Positions 22,470-32,463 of a stretch of 64,000 nucleotides of DNA are shown here, in pieces. The DNA is taken from contig JANFNE010000003.1 of the NCBI GenBank assembly GCA_024867545.1, forward strand, positions 1,984,001 through 2,048,000, written 5' to 3'. Below the pieces are notes generated by a model. The model had not been told where the DNA came from, made no database searches, and was given only the letters and a program-made list of their open reading frames with translations. Position 1 is the stretch's first letter, and the number at the start of each line of letters is the position of its first letter. The stretch is from Phytopythium helicoides (Eukaryota; Oomycota; Peronosporomycetes; Pythiales; Pythiaceae). A program made the position numbers and the translations under genes.

Positions 22470-23852
22470 TCAGCATGAGATCTCGATGGTAGCACCTGTC
22501 AGACCGTTGTGCGAGTACATGCAGCCCTGAAGCACAAGACCGACAATATCTGCGAGAATGATGCCAATGGTGTCACCGAGGTTCGTGGCCGTCAGTGCCA
22601 GCTCCATGTGACTGGCCGGAATCTCACGCGAGATGAGCGTGTAGGCGTTTACGTAGACGCCACCGCCGAGCAGACCAGTGACGAAGCACATAATGTAGAG
22701 CCACGAGTCGTACCAGAAGTGAGTCAAGCCGACAGCGATAAAGAACGCCAACAGAGCCACCTGCAACGTCGGCATCAGGTAGAGCACGAAGCGGTTGGCT
22801 TGCAGCAGCACTCCCGACGAGCGTGAGATGAAGACCCCTGCCTGGTAGCACATTCCAGCGGACGAGTAGAAGCTCGAACGTGCGGAAGAGCTGCTAGTCG
22901 GGAATCCGATGCTCGACCAGACACCAGTCTGCATTGTGTACTCGGCAAAGTATACGATGATCAGCGGTGCCATGTATACCGACAGCTTGGATCCGATGAA
23001 GCGCAGCTTGGCGCCGATACCTACAGTGGTGCCGTCAACCAGGTGGCTGCCTCGCTCAGTTTCCTCCATTTGCTTGTAGTTGTCGCCGTTTTTGAGCGCG
23101 ATGCTGCTGTTGCGGCTTGCAATGAGCGCAGCCGTGGGATCAGCGATCTGCAGAGGCATATTCTTGCCAGTTCGAGCGGTCGGAAGGCGAGACTGGTCGA
23201 GGATCCAGACAAATGCAACGACGTAGATGACCGGAAAAATACAGGCAATGAGAAGCGTTGCTGCGAATCCAATGCCGCCCCAGTAGTGGAAAATGCGTAG
23301 CCAAAGGTAGCCACCAAGACCCGCGAGACCAGTTCCACTAGACCATGCAGTGAGACAGCGGGACGGGCTTCCGTAGAACGAGGCCATGCCGAGAAACGAC
23401 GCCTCCATCATGCCCGATTGCAAGCCGGAGAAGAAGACACCAATGAGTTGCAGTGCGAGCGAACCCGTTCCAAGCGCCACCAGCAAAAAGCTGATCAGCA
23501 TCCAGACTGCGCCAACGATCGTGCGGGTGCGGTACGTGAAGAAGTGGAACCAGTAGGGACCCGTGACGGTCATGAACAGCGACGGGAAAATGTCAACGAA
23601 GTACACGAGGCCGACACCGCCAGCAGAAATCTCTTGCGCGCCGGCAATCATGATGACATAGCCAATGTTGTTGACGAAGCCCAGGATCCAGAAGGCGAGG
23701 AGGTTGCGCCACGACTCTTTTCGGCGAACTCGATGGCGTCGTTGACGCTGCTCTGCTGCTGGACCATCTTGCACACGCACTGCTGAAGGGCCGGGGCTGG
23801 TGGGGCTTGAGCTCGGCGAGGTGAGATTAGAAATGGTCTGGTCTGCTAGCAA
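22470..23852 (-). CDS. CLN3 (battenin) family membrane protein, paralogue A; start unresolved
   Basis: About 460 residues of open frame. After a polar N-terminal 40 residues come the CLN3 hallmarks: ESWRNLLAFWILGFVNNIGYVIMIAGAQEI, and further on the SGTGLAGLGGY segment. About ten hydrophobic helices follow. CLN3 proteins sit in lysosomal or vacuolar membranes and affect lumen homeostasis and glycerophosphodiester export. No ATG exists in this frame between an upstream TAG (about 23896) and the first helix. The true start therefore needs a short upstream exon (for example an ATG near 23914 spliced by GT-AG into the frame) or a correction of the sequence. It is tandem with paralogue B on the same strand and very similar from ESWRNLL onward. 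Confidence 0.8.
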   Translation of the reverse strand: MLADQTISNLTSPSSSPTSPGPSAVRVQDGPAAEQRQRRHRVRRKESWRNLLAFWILGFVNNIGYVIMIAGAQEISAGGVGLVYFVDIFPSLFMTVTGPYWFHFFTYRTRTIVGAVWMLISFLLVALGTGSLALQLIGVFFSGLQSGMMEASFLGMASFYGSPSRCLTAWSSGTGLAGLGGYLWLRIFHYWGGIGFAATLLIACIFPVIYVVAFVWILDQSRLPTARTGKNMPLQIADPTAALIASRNSSIALKNGDNYKQMEETERGSHLVDGTTVGIGAKLRFIGSKLSVYMAPLIIVYFAEYTMQTGVWSSIGFPTSSSSARSSFYSSAGMCYQAGVFISRSSGVLLQANRFVLYLMPTLQVALLAFFIAVGLTHFWYDSWLYIMCFVTGLLGGGVYVNAYTLISREIPASHMELALTATNLGDTIGIILADIVGLVLQGCMYSHNGLTGATIEISC

Positions 23853-24886
23853 GCCGCACTGCCTTCCTTTAGGAGCTCGTGGTGGGCGCCGATACTATCA
23901 CGGACTAGTCACCATTGCTCCACGTAGAGTGCACATTGCACACAAAACCGCTTGAGACTCCCCGATGGGATCTTGAGCACGTCCACACTTTGCACATTCA
24001 TGCCGTACCGACAGGCACCCACAACAGCGGGTAAGTGCAACAGAATCTGTTACAGACCGGCCGCTGCGGTCTTGAACTGTCGGGACACACACATACACAG
24101 CACGTCGCAGTGGTGGTGCCTCCGCAACTGTGCTGATCTTTTGCTAGCCGTGCGCGGGGATCTGCACTACAGTACAGTGCTTTCTCCCCAGTCTGACGGT
24201 ATCGTTGCACTGTCCATGTTGAGTCGAATCCTGTTTGCGTTCGTGCAAAGTGTGCCTCTGGTTGAGACGATCCCATGTACACGTGACATCTGAGAATCTC
24301 CGTTGGTGTCGTGGAGGTCGATCTGCGAGGCAGCGACTCGCCGAGATGCGAGGCTTCTTGTAAAACGCCAGAGCTCGAATCTCCAGGAAGAAGACGGCAT
24401 AGGTCGCTGCACCGCCACCAGCTCCACGCGAAAGAACGCACAGCCATGAAATCTTCAGTTTGCTGAAGCGCTCGCCAACATTTCGATCCCTACATCGCAT
24501 CTTGGCCCGCTCAAAGCTATCTTCGCCCATCACGTTGCACGGCCTCGTGGAGAGAGCATCTCGCCACTGGCCGCCCGCCAGCGTCTGTCCTCTGTTGCTC
24601 TGACAGGTGCCACGTACTCCTCGTCACTGTGCTCGGGTATCTCCATGGAAATTCAGGGCTGGGGAGGGAACACCGTTACCGTCGACTTCGTTGACGAAAT
24701 GTGACCGAATTGTACTTGTCTTGAAGGGCTCTGAGTTGCCTATGCGTCCACTGTCAGGCAGTGACGCTGACTGCATAGGCATCTACAACTGCGTCCACCC
24801 TCATTGAATTGCCAAGAGCGGAATTCCAACTTCCACCAAACAGATAGAATTCATTCCATTTACGCTGGCGTATCTACATACATCCC
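23853..24886. other. intergenic between CLN3 paralogues
   Basis: About 1 kb holding the promoter region of paralogue A (and possibly its first exon) and the 3' flank of paralogue B. Other open frames lack domains. Confidence 0.4.
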
Positions 24887-26197
24887 TCAGCAAGTGACGT
24901 CGATCGTAGCGCCAGTAAGGCCATTATGCGAGTACATGCAGCCCTGAAGCACAAGACCGACGATATCGGCCAACATGATGCCGATGGTGTCTCCGACGTT
25001 TGTGGCCGTCAGCGCCAGCTCCATGTGGCTGGCCGGAATCTCACGCGAGATGAGCGTGTAGGCGTTCACATACACACCACCGCCGAGCAGGCCGACAACA
25101 AAACAGAGGATAAGCAACCACGAGTCGTACCAGAAGTGAGTCATGCCAACGGCAATGAAGAACGCAAGCAGAACAACTTGCAGTGACGGCATCAGGTAGA
25201 GTACGAAGCGGTTGGCTTGCAGCAGGACGCCTGAAGAGCGCGAGACGAACACACCGCCTTGGTAGCAAAGACCAGCAGAAGAATAGAAGCTTGAGCGGGC
25301 CGACTTGCTGCTTGTAGGGAAACCAATGCTCGACCAAACGCCAGTTTGCATGGTGTACTCTGCGAAATACACGATAATCAAAGGCGTCATGTATACCATC
25401 AACTTCGAGGAGATAAAGTGCAGCTTGGCACCAAATCCCACCGTCGATCCGTCAACCAGATGGCTCCCACGCTCAGTTTCTTCCATTTGCTTGTAGTTGT
25501 CCCCATTCTTGAGCGCGATACTGCTGTCGCGGCTGGCGATGAGCGCTGAAGTCGGCTCCAGAATCTGCAGTGGCATGTTCTTGGTTGTTCGTGCCGTTGG
25601 GAGGCGAGATTGATCAAGGATCCACTCAAAAGCAGATACGTAGATGACTGGGAAGATGCAAGCGATAAAGATGGTTGTCTTGAAGCTGATACCGCCCCAG
25701 TAATGGAAAACGCGCAGCCAGAGGTAGCCTCCAAGACCAGCAAGGCCCGTTCCACTCGACCAAGCGGTCAGGCAACGCGCAGGACTACGGTAGAAAGAAG
25801 CCATCCCGAGGAATGACGCTCCCATCATCCCCGACTGCATTCCAGAAAAGAAGACGCCAACAAGCTGAAGCACCAATGAGCCCGTTCCGAGTGCCACAAG
25901 CAAAAAGCTGATGAGCATCCATACTGCAGCGACAATCGTGCGAGTACGGTAGGTGAAGAAATGGAACCAGTACGGTCCAGTCAGCGCCATAAAGAGCGAT
26001 GGAAAGATGTCGACAAAATACACGAGCCCAACTCCGCCAGCCGAAATTTCTTGCGCACCAGCGATCATGATGACATAGCCGACGTTGTTGACGAAGCCTA
26101 GAATCCAGAAGGCGAGGAGGTTGCGCCACGACTCCTTTGGGTCATCAATCTCGACGTCGGCATTGGTACTGCTGCGTATGGCAACGCGCTGGGTCAT
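24887..26197 (-). CDS. CLN3 (battenin) family membrane protein, paralogue B
   Basis: Predicted 436 residues from ATG 26197 (MTQRVAIRSS), close to the 438 of human CLN3. The frame is open 85 codons further upstream, but that part looks non-coding. KESWRNLLAFWILGFVNNVG begins the first helix. The GAQEISAGGVGLVYFVDIFPSLFM and AWSSGTGLAGLGGYLWLR segments are typical CLN3 regions, with a long polar loop in mid-protein (residues about 200-270) between helix groups. It probably resides in the vacuolar or lysosomal membrane. Paralogue A lies 1 kb downstream on the same strand and shares most residues after the N-terminus, pointing to tandem duplication. Confidence 0.88.
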   Translation of the reverse strand: MTQRVAIRSSTNADVEIDDPKESWRNLLAFWILGFVNNVGYVIMIAGAQEISAGGVGLVYFVDIFPSLFMALTGPYWFHFFTYRTRTIVAAVWMLISFLLVALGTGSLVLQLVGVFFSGMQSGMMGASFLGMASFYRSPARCLTAWSSGTGLAGLGGYLWLRVFHYWGGISFKTTIFIACIFPVIYVSAFEWILDQSRLPTARTTKNMPLQILEPTSALIASRDSSIALKNGDNYKQMEETERGSHLVDGSTVGFGAKLHFISSKLMVYMTPLIIVYFAEYTMQTGVWSSIGFPTSSKSARSSFYSSAGLCYQGGVFVSRSSGVLLQANRFVLYLMPSLQVVLLAFFIAVGMTHFWYDSWLLILCFVVGLLGGGVYVNAYTLISREIPASHMELALTATNVGDTIGIMLADIVGLVLQGCMYSHNGLTGATIDVTC

Positions 26198-26962
26198 CTT
26201 GGTCGAAGGCTTGGGAGTGACGAGGAAAGAAGACGAATGAGCAGACTTTTGCGAATCTTGCGCCTCCCTCGAGAAACCAACGATCGAGACCCACTGATGG
26301 TGGATGCAGTAGTCGAGGTCTTGAGAGCCGAGGTCCACACGATGTAGTCGAAGTTCAAGACACTCAAGTGATCCAGTGACTGCAAGAGGAATGAGTGCTA
26401 CTCTGAGGGATGCAAACGCGCCACCTGCACTGCCACATGTATCAACTTGCACTCAATGTGTATGTGTACGCAGCGTGTATCGCATCGCATGATTGGCAAG
26501 ATTGGAATTGCACCGGCAAGCTATGGACAGTGCGCAAAGCTCAAATTTACTGTGGTACAGCACAAGTTCAATAGCACGAACGCGACTGAGCCGGGCCATG
26601 AGTCAGGATCGGCGGTTGAATCTGGGCGAAACAGGTTGAATCAACAACATACCGGTACTGGTGCTTGAAGAGCACAAAGTCGTCGACGTTTGACTACCGA
26701 ACTAGATTTATCCTTTTTGACTGATTATCACTGCAGCCATCCGACATATACCAATTTCAGGCTCTGACAAGCAGATTGATGAATCATGTACAGTGAATTA
26801 CGTGCAGCAATTCGTTGGCGGATGCCATGAAGTAATTACCAAGCGTATTGCACGGTAACTCATTAACAATGGCGCGCTGTTCAAAAGTTTTGTCTTTCTT
26901 CTTCACCGGCTTTGATCGCTTGGTGATTGATATGCTTAAAGCCAAACTTCTACACGACAGTT
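26198..26962. other. intergenic upstream of CLN3 paralogue B
   Basis: About 760 bases between the CLN3 start and the 3' end of the next bZIP/START gene. No supported feature. Confidence 0.4.
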
Positions 26963-28662
26963 CTACTCATTGCGATGCTCATCCATGAGCAGATCCTCAA
27001 TTCGATTGATCTTGGCTTGCATCTCGACGTGCAGGGATGAAAACAAAAACTGTGATATATCGTCGATGTTCGCGTGAACACTTACCTGTTGGCTGGCTTT
27101 ACTCGTCGTCATCATGTAGGGTGATATCCACTGACCCAATTGCAGAATCGACACGGGTTTCCTGTATTTATCAGCCTCCTGCTGAGCTCGAGGTGGGCGA
27201 CAGATGACGAAGCTGGTCTCGCGAAAGCCAAAGTTCGTTGTCTGATTCAAATACTCGACGGGCTGGCAGTCGTTCTGACATACAAGCATAAGCTGCTGTT
27301 CTTGCACAAACCGCTTCATGACTTGACGAACTCGGAAATCTGCTGTCACATTGTTTGCAGTGATCTCGATGATAAAGCTCTCCATAACCGTATTCTCTCC
27401 AGTATCAATTCTCTGAATGCATACACAGTTGAGGCACCGCAATTCTCAGTAACAAGTCATCATTTACTGCCGTGGCAGGCGCTTCGCACCTGCGTCATCT
27501 TGTCATGCACCGGTCCAAAATGCCTTTTGAATCCTTTGTAGAATCGCCACACCCCCGAGCTGGCAACTTCCCATTCGAATGGGAGAACACATGTGACAAA
27601 CACGTCCAAAACAATTCCTCCACCTGCTTCTCGCACTTGAGTGCCGTGTCGTGGTGTGTCGACGTTCAGGAGCCCCTTGTCTTCTAAGAACGCATCAACA
27701 TCCCCGAATGCAGCATCCACGCCAGATGAAAGCCGCGCGAAAATCTCTCGCTCAACTTCTGGATCGACTGAAGGGATCTTTTGCGCCCGCGACCGGTTGC
27801 GGGCTATCACATCAGCAGCACCCTGCGCAAGAAGAGTTAACTTAGCGTTTTCCCTGCGATTTACTGTTGGCATTTGACTTACATTGGGGTCTAAAGGTGT
27901 TTGCAGTAGGATCTGGATACCAGTTGTTACTTGTGCTCGTCGTGCAACAGCGTCTTTCAGCATCGCGTTTTCTTGCTGGGCTTTGATCCGCCGAGTCAAC
28001 TGCTGAAGGCACATTTGCCGCCACACGTTGGTGAGCTCTACGTGACTTTCACATGTATCCCTATCCGCAGATGGCTCCGCGAGTTGCGCGAGAGCGAGCT
28101 TGTCCCTCCTGCTCACCAACGTCTGAAGCGTCGACTGCCCTCTTGCTGCCGCCACCCTCATCGCTTCGATCGTCTCCCCCATCTCCATAACCTGAGACCG
28201 AAGTGCAAGCAGCTCGCGCCGCTGCTCCTCGCGGGCTTTATTCGAATTGTATCTCTTCGGCCCCTGCTTCGTGGCTGTCCGCTTTCTCCGTGCTCTGCTC
28301 GGTCGCTGGTCATCTAACGGAGCTCCAGTGCTTGACGCTGATTCTTCAACAACTGGAATGTTGTCGCTGCGATTTTCTAGCCCTAAATCTTCATGGACGT
28401 CGAGGTCATCGGCGAGAAAGCCGTCGTCGAAGGCCACCAGAGGTGCGCTCAACGCTTCGAGCAGTTCCACGTCTTCGCGAAGTACCTCGACATCCTCTCC
28501 CCCGATATCTGGAAGTTGAGGATCTTCCGACGAGCGTACAAGCTTCACACTTGAGTGGGCATCTGCCTGGTTTTGATCATCAGTCGGTAGCGCGCCTAGA
28601 AGCTCCCACAGGAGCGCGGCATCGGCGTCGGCGGGGAACGCGTCGTCCACGACGGACTCCAT
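26963..28662 (-). CDS. bZIP-like / START-like protein (M96 family type), four exons
   Basis: Predicted 499 residues from ATG 28662. Exons are 28662-27883, 27822-27490, 27412-27086 and 27022-26963. Introns 1 (60 nt, gtaagt...gcgcag) and 2 (77 nt) are GT-AG phase 0. Intron 3 (63 nt) has a strong gtaagt donor but a weaker GAG acceptor; it is chosen because it aligns the C-terminal MQAKINRIEDLLMDE with the family end seen at 6514. Introns 1 and 3 are multiples of three, so the frame also reads through them. The N-terminus is strongly acidic. A basic block (SRARRKRTATKQGPKR, about 122-137) precedes the zipper-like coil, followed by a second coil and the START-like half. It likely acts in the nucleus. 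Confidence 0.72.
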
Positions 28663-30307
28663 TGGGTTCGAATTGCGACTGTGTACACAAAAGCGGCTGT
28701 TTACGTGCGATTTGATGCTCGTCTATTGCGCAGTCAAGCATGACTCGAATGCACAAGCATAGAGTCGAGCGTGAAGTGCTTCAGTGCCGCCTGTGTTGGC
28801 CGCTGGGCCGTCTCGAGGTGCATGCCATTGCTCTTTTTGAGTCTTTCGACGATCAGCACTTGCTGGTCGACACTCAATGGGAGCCTCGACCCTCGAAACA
28901 CTGCAGCATTTGCTTCGCCTGGATTCTGTGAGTCATCTTGAGCAAGCTCATCGAATATTCTACGGTCTCCGCAATATCCAGCCGAGTTGACACAATCGGG
29001 GAGATCGTGTCGCTGGGGTTTACGCTGGAAAGAGTGGTGACAAGTCCATCGGGCAAAGTGTGGCAGTAAACACGAGCGCGGATGTCTGTCAGGAGGCGGA
29101 GCTTTCGCAGATGATGTCAAAGCACAGGTTTGATCAGCAAAAAGTAGAGTTGGATCGACTTGGGCAAAAGGACTCAGAATAGTCTTCATGTCTGGTGGCG
29201 TGCCGCAATCCATTGAAGATCCCCGTGCCAGCGACAGAGACGCGTGGTGTCAAAAGTGCAAGTGCAACGTCAGACCTTCGTTGAACTTCCCGGCAGCAAA
29301 GAACCCGAGGCTCGGCCATCTCCAAGCAGCCAAAGAAGCATGGCGACCCACGGGGGTCGTGCTCGGATGCTTTTTGCCAAAGGGAGTCTTTGCTGCAACG
29401 ACAATCAAAAACCTTGAAAAAGCGTCGCGAGCGATCTTCCAGCATTCCACTCCAGACGCAATTTTGCTTAGGCACACCGGACGAGTTTTCACAGGAAGAA
29501 GGAGATGATAGTATGAAGCTCTCGCGACTCAACTTTCACGAAAGCCAATTGCTCATCAGCGCCGCGCTGCTCAGAGCCACGATGATGGCGGCAGGTGATC
29601 CGTTTTGCTGGTACCGTGCGGGTGCTTGGTCCGCATCTCATCTTGAAGTTGCTGTCGTTCAGACGGCGTGACTTGGTTTCAGTATGCCGCGACCAGATGG
29701 CCGGTGGGTTCGAACCGGCCATTGAAAGGCAAGGTACCGCCAACAGTCCGTTCATTTAAGTCAGTACAATTATGTCTAAAAAGTGTTTATGCACTCACTT
29801 TAAGTATATTGCGGCGCATGTCAGCACCTGTGCGCTTTACATCTGTTCGGTCGCAAAGACGGAGCCTCAACGTATAAGCAGTTGTATGGCCATACAATCG
29901 TCAAGACGTCAAATCTAAAAAACGGCAAAAAATGCTCGCATTCTTCCGAAATGCCCGCTTCCCCCCCCCTCGGCTCCCAAGCGAATCTCCGCCGCCTCGG
30001 CCAGGACTCTCCGCGCTCCACGCCACCTCCCTCCTCCCCTCCCCACCCTCCGAAACCCTCCCGCAGCAGCAGCAAACTCCGCCTCAGGTCGTCTTCCCGT
30101 CGAATCCCGTCGAATCCCGTCAGGGCATGCGACAGTCCTCCCCTTTCCCCCGTATACAAACTCCTATACAACTTCATTTCGACCGTGTCAAAATTGCCTT
30201 AATTTTGCCAAATTCCTTCTTCTCCCCCTGCCCCGCCCCCCCTAATGGCCACTATTTAATCTTCCGCCTGGCCGCCGCCGCCGCCGCATGCGCCGGTAGC
30301 CGCCTCG
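28663..30307. other. long intergenic region, no supported gene
   Basis: About 1.6 kb. Frames of 80-160 codons occur on both strands (for example 28734-29213 minus) but carry no domain I recognise. A 7-bp-stem hairpin with loop gggttcga lies at 29699-29720. The last 400 bases before 30308 are C-rich and AT-poor, probably the promoter of the RING/CXC gene. Confidence 0.4.
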
Positions 30308-32209
30308 ATGGACGCTCGGCGCTCGCGCGCAGCCCTCGACTCGCCTTTCCCCACGCAGCAGCGCGTGCTCGCCGACGGCTGGGGCGCGCAGGTGACCGGC
30401 AGCGTCTTCTGCGCCGACTCGAGCCTGCGCTTCATCTACGAGAGCGGCCAGGGCGCGCCGGCCGCGCTCTCGTCGCTCGCGGCCAAGCAGTCGGGCGCCA
30501 TGCTGGGCGCCAAGCGCGCGCGGGAGAACTCGCTCGAGTTCCCGGCCAAGATGGACCCGTCGCTCGCGCCGGGGCAGCTTCCGGGCGTGGATTTGTTCGA
30601 GGCCGAGGTGGCCAGGGCCTGCACGGCCATCGGCAAGCAGGCCGCCGCGCTGCCGCCGAGCTTCCGCGAGTGCTCGGTCTGCCTGTCGACCAACGCGTAC
30701 GCGCAGATCGCCGCGTGCGGACACACGTTCCACCCAAAGTGCTTCCTCCGGTGGTTCCGAGCCAACCGATCCTGCCCGCTGTGTAGGGGAGCCGTCGACC
30801 GTGTGCAGCTCGCGCCCGTCGTGTCGGTGCAGGACGAGCTTGAGGCCATCATGGCCGAGATTGATGATGGAGCCCCCGCGGGGAACGCAGCTGCCAACGC
30901 CGGGAACAACATCATGGACGCCATGATGGTCGACGAGGACGACGACGCGCTGCTCACGCACCCAGACCAGCTCATGTCGTTCCTCGAGACGGACTGCTTC
31001 GACGCCGACATGGAGCTCGTACCGCTCGACGAGCTGCCGCACGGCGCTACCCCCTCGGTCCCAGTCGCGCACGCAAGGGCCGACGCCGCCATGAACAACG
31101 AGAGCCGCATGGAGGACGAGCAGATCAAGCACCAGCACAACGCCTCGCTCCTGGAAATGAACAGGAGCCACCAGCACCATCACCAGCTCCAGCATCAACA
31201 GCAGCAGTACCAGCAGGCAACCATGGGCTTCATGATGCCGCCCATGCAGTTCGCCCCCTCGTCGGCCATGCCCAACTACTGGAACGTGCTCAACCAGGGT
31301 CTGAACGCCGCGCCACCCGTCGTGCCTCCGACGTCCATGCCCCCTCCGGTTCACGCATCGCACCAACGGATGGTGCACATCGCCCCCAAGCCCGACATGA
31401 CGCAGTCGTTCCAGTCGCAGCCATACGCGCCGGTCAACAAGTCAATGGGCGTCTCGCCCGCCAACCACATGCTTCGGCACGCGTCGCCGCTGGCCGCGAC
31501 GTCCATGGCCATGAAGAGCAGCCGCATGGAAGAGGAGGCAGCACATATCAAGCAGGAGCTTGGTGCACCCGCTCCTTCTGCTTCGGACGACAGTTGTGCG
31601 GACTCTCCTACCCCACGCGTGGTATCGTGCCGATGCACTGGTGGCTGCCGTAACGGTCGCTGTGCATGTGTCAAAGAAGGCGGTATGTGCGGTGCCGCGT
31701 GCCGCTGCACGTCTTGCAAGAACCCGTTCTTGATGGTCAAGGCTGCAGGCGCAGATATTGATGCACTGCTCAAAGACGACTGCTTCATGCACAACGTGTC
31801 CAAGACGCGCGACATGGTACAGCGGCTACAGGAGCCGGTGCTTGTGCCGTGCTGCCACGCAACAATCAAGGTAATCGACTGCGTGCAAGGCTACGTGTGC
31901 GGTCCGTGTGGCAACCATGCCTACGACTTCAGTTGGTGCATGAACAAGCTGCTGGATCGCGAGCGGACCCCGCGCAATCACTGCGCCATCTGCAAGCGCT
32001 GCTGTGATCACCGTGACGTGCATTGCCACGACTGTGGCCGCTGCTACTTTGCTGGTGTAACGGCTAGCCTGCCATGCCCATGCAAGGAGTCCTCCTACAA
32101 GAAGCGCCGAGAAAACGGTGCTGGTCCCGGCGGAAACGAGGGAGGTAGTGCAGGAAGCGCTGACGACGAAGGCGCCGAAGAAGCCGAGGGCGAGTGCAGC
32201 ATCATGTGA
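30308..32209 (+). CDS. RING-H2 plus tesmin/TSO1-like CXC plus cysteine/histidine-rich C-terminal protein
   Basis: A single-exon protein of 633 residues. Residues 122-159 form a RING-H2 finger (C-x2-C ... C-x-H-x2-H-x2-C ... C-P-x2-C), normally an E3 ubiquitin ligase module. Residues 185-300 are acidic, then His/Gln-rich. Residues 440-470 carry a CXC-type cysteine cluster (CRC-x3-C-x3-RCAC ... C-x3-CRC-x2-C), which in tesmin/TSO1 proteins binds DNA. Residues 515-592 hold about 15 further Cys/His in an order (CAICKRCCDHRDVHCHDCGRC) recalling CHY/CTCHY zinc fingers. The C-terminus is Gly/Glu-rich. I infer a nuclear zinc protein linking ubiquitination to DNA or RNA binding. The combination is unusual, and the assignment of the last cluster is tentative. 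Confidence 0.75.
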   Translation: MDARRSRAALDSPFPTQQRVLADGWGAQVTGSVFCADSSLRFIYESGQGAPAALSSLAAKQSGAMLGAKRARENSLEFPAKMDPSLAPGQLPGVDLFEAEVARACTAIGKQAAALPPSFRECSVCLSTNAYAQIAACGHTFHPKCFLRWFRANRSCPLCRGAVDRVQLAPVVSVQDELEAIMAEIDDGAPAGNAAANAGNNIMDAMMVDEDDDALLTHPDQLMSFLETDCFDADMELVPLDELPHGATPSVPVAHARADAAMNNESRMEDEQIKHQHNASLLEMNRSHQHHHQLQHQQQQYQQATMGFMMPPMQFAPSSAMPNYWNVLNQGLNAAPPVVPPTSMPPPVHASHQRMVHIAPKPDMTQSFQSQPYAPVNKSMGVSPANHMLRHASPLAATSMAMKSSRMEEEAAHIKQELGAPAPSASDDSCADSPTPRVVSCRCTGGCRNGRCACVKEGGMCGAACRCTSCKNPFLMVKAAGADIDALLKDDCFMHNVSKTRDMVQRLQEPVLVPCCHATIKVIDCVQGYVCGPCGNHAYDFSWCMNKLLDRERTPRNHCAICKRCCDHRDVHCHDCGRCYFAGVTASLPCPCKESSYKKRRENGAGPGGNEGGSAGSADDEGAEEAEGECSIM

Positions 32210-32463
32210 TTGACCCAAAGCGCGGCGATGTATTGTAGTCAGGGTTCGAAACGAGGGGAAAAAAAAAGAGAAAACGAGAAAAAAAAAGTTTTGAATGTTC
32301 GAGTAGCTCGCTGTGCTCATTCGTTGTTGCTCCTCTCCCAACTCGAACGATGTGCTTAGCTGCCGATGGAGTCGGGGACTCTCGTGACGCAGCCGACACT
32401 GCGGTATAGTCGCTCGTGCTGTCCTTCACGTAGCTGTTGTTCACGAAAGTGTACGCCATGCAG
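32210..32463. other. 3' flank of RING/CXC gene, A-rich
   Basis: It contains two poly-A runs (about 32259-32267 and 32279-32287) downstream of the stop codon, then sequence leading into the duplicated Crinkler unit at 32464. Confidence 0.4.

Noticed and set aside
28734..29213. 159-codon minus-strand frame with a helix-like VDQQVLIVERLKKSN segment
   Set aside because: Considered as a transposase remnant, but no catalytic motif or family match could be seen.
29699..29720. tRNA T-arm-like hairpin with gttcgaa loop
   Set aside because: The stem is 7 bp with an 8-nt loop and no acceptor, D or anticodon arm can be built around it.
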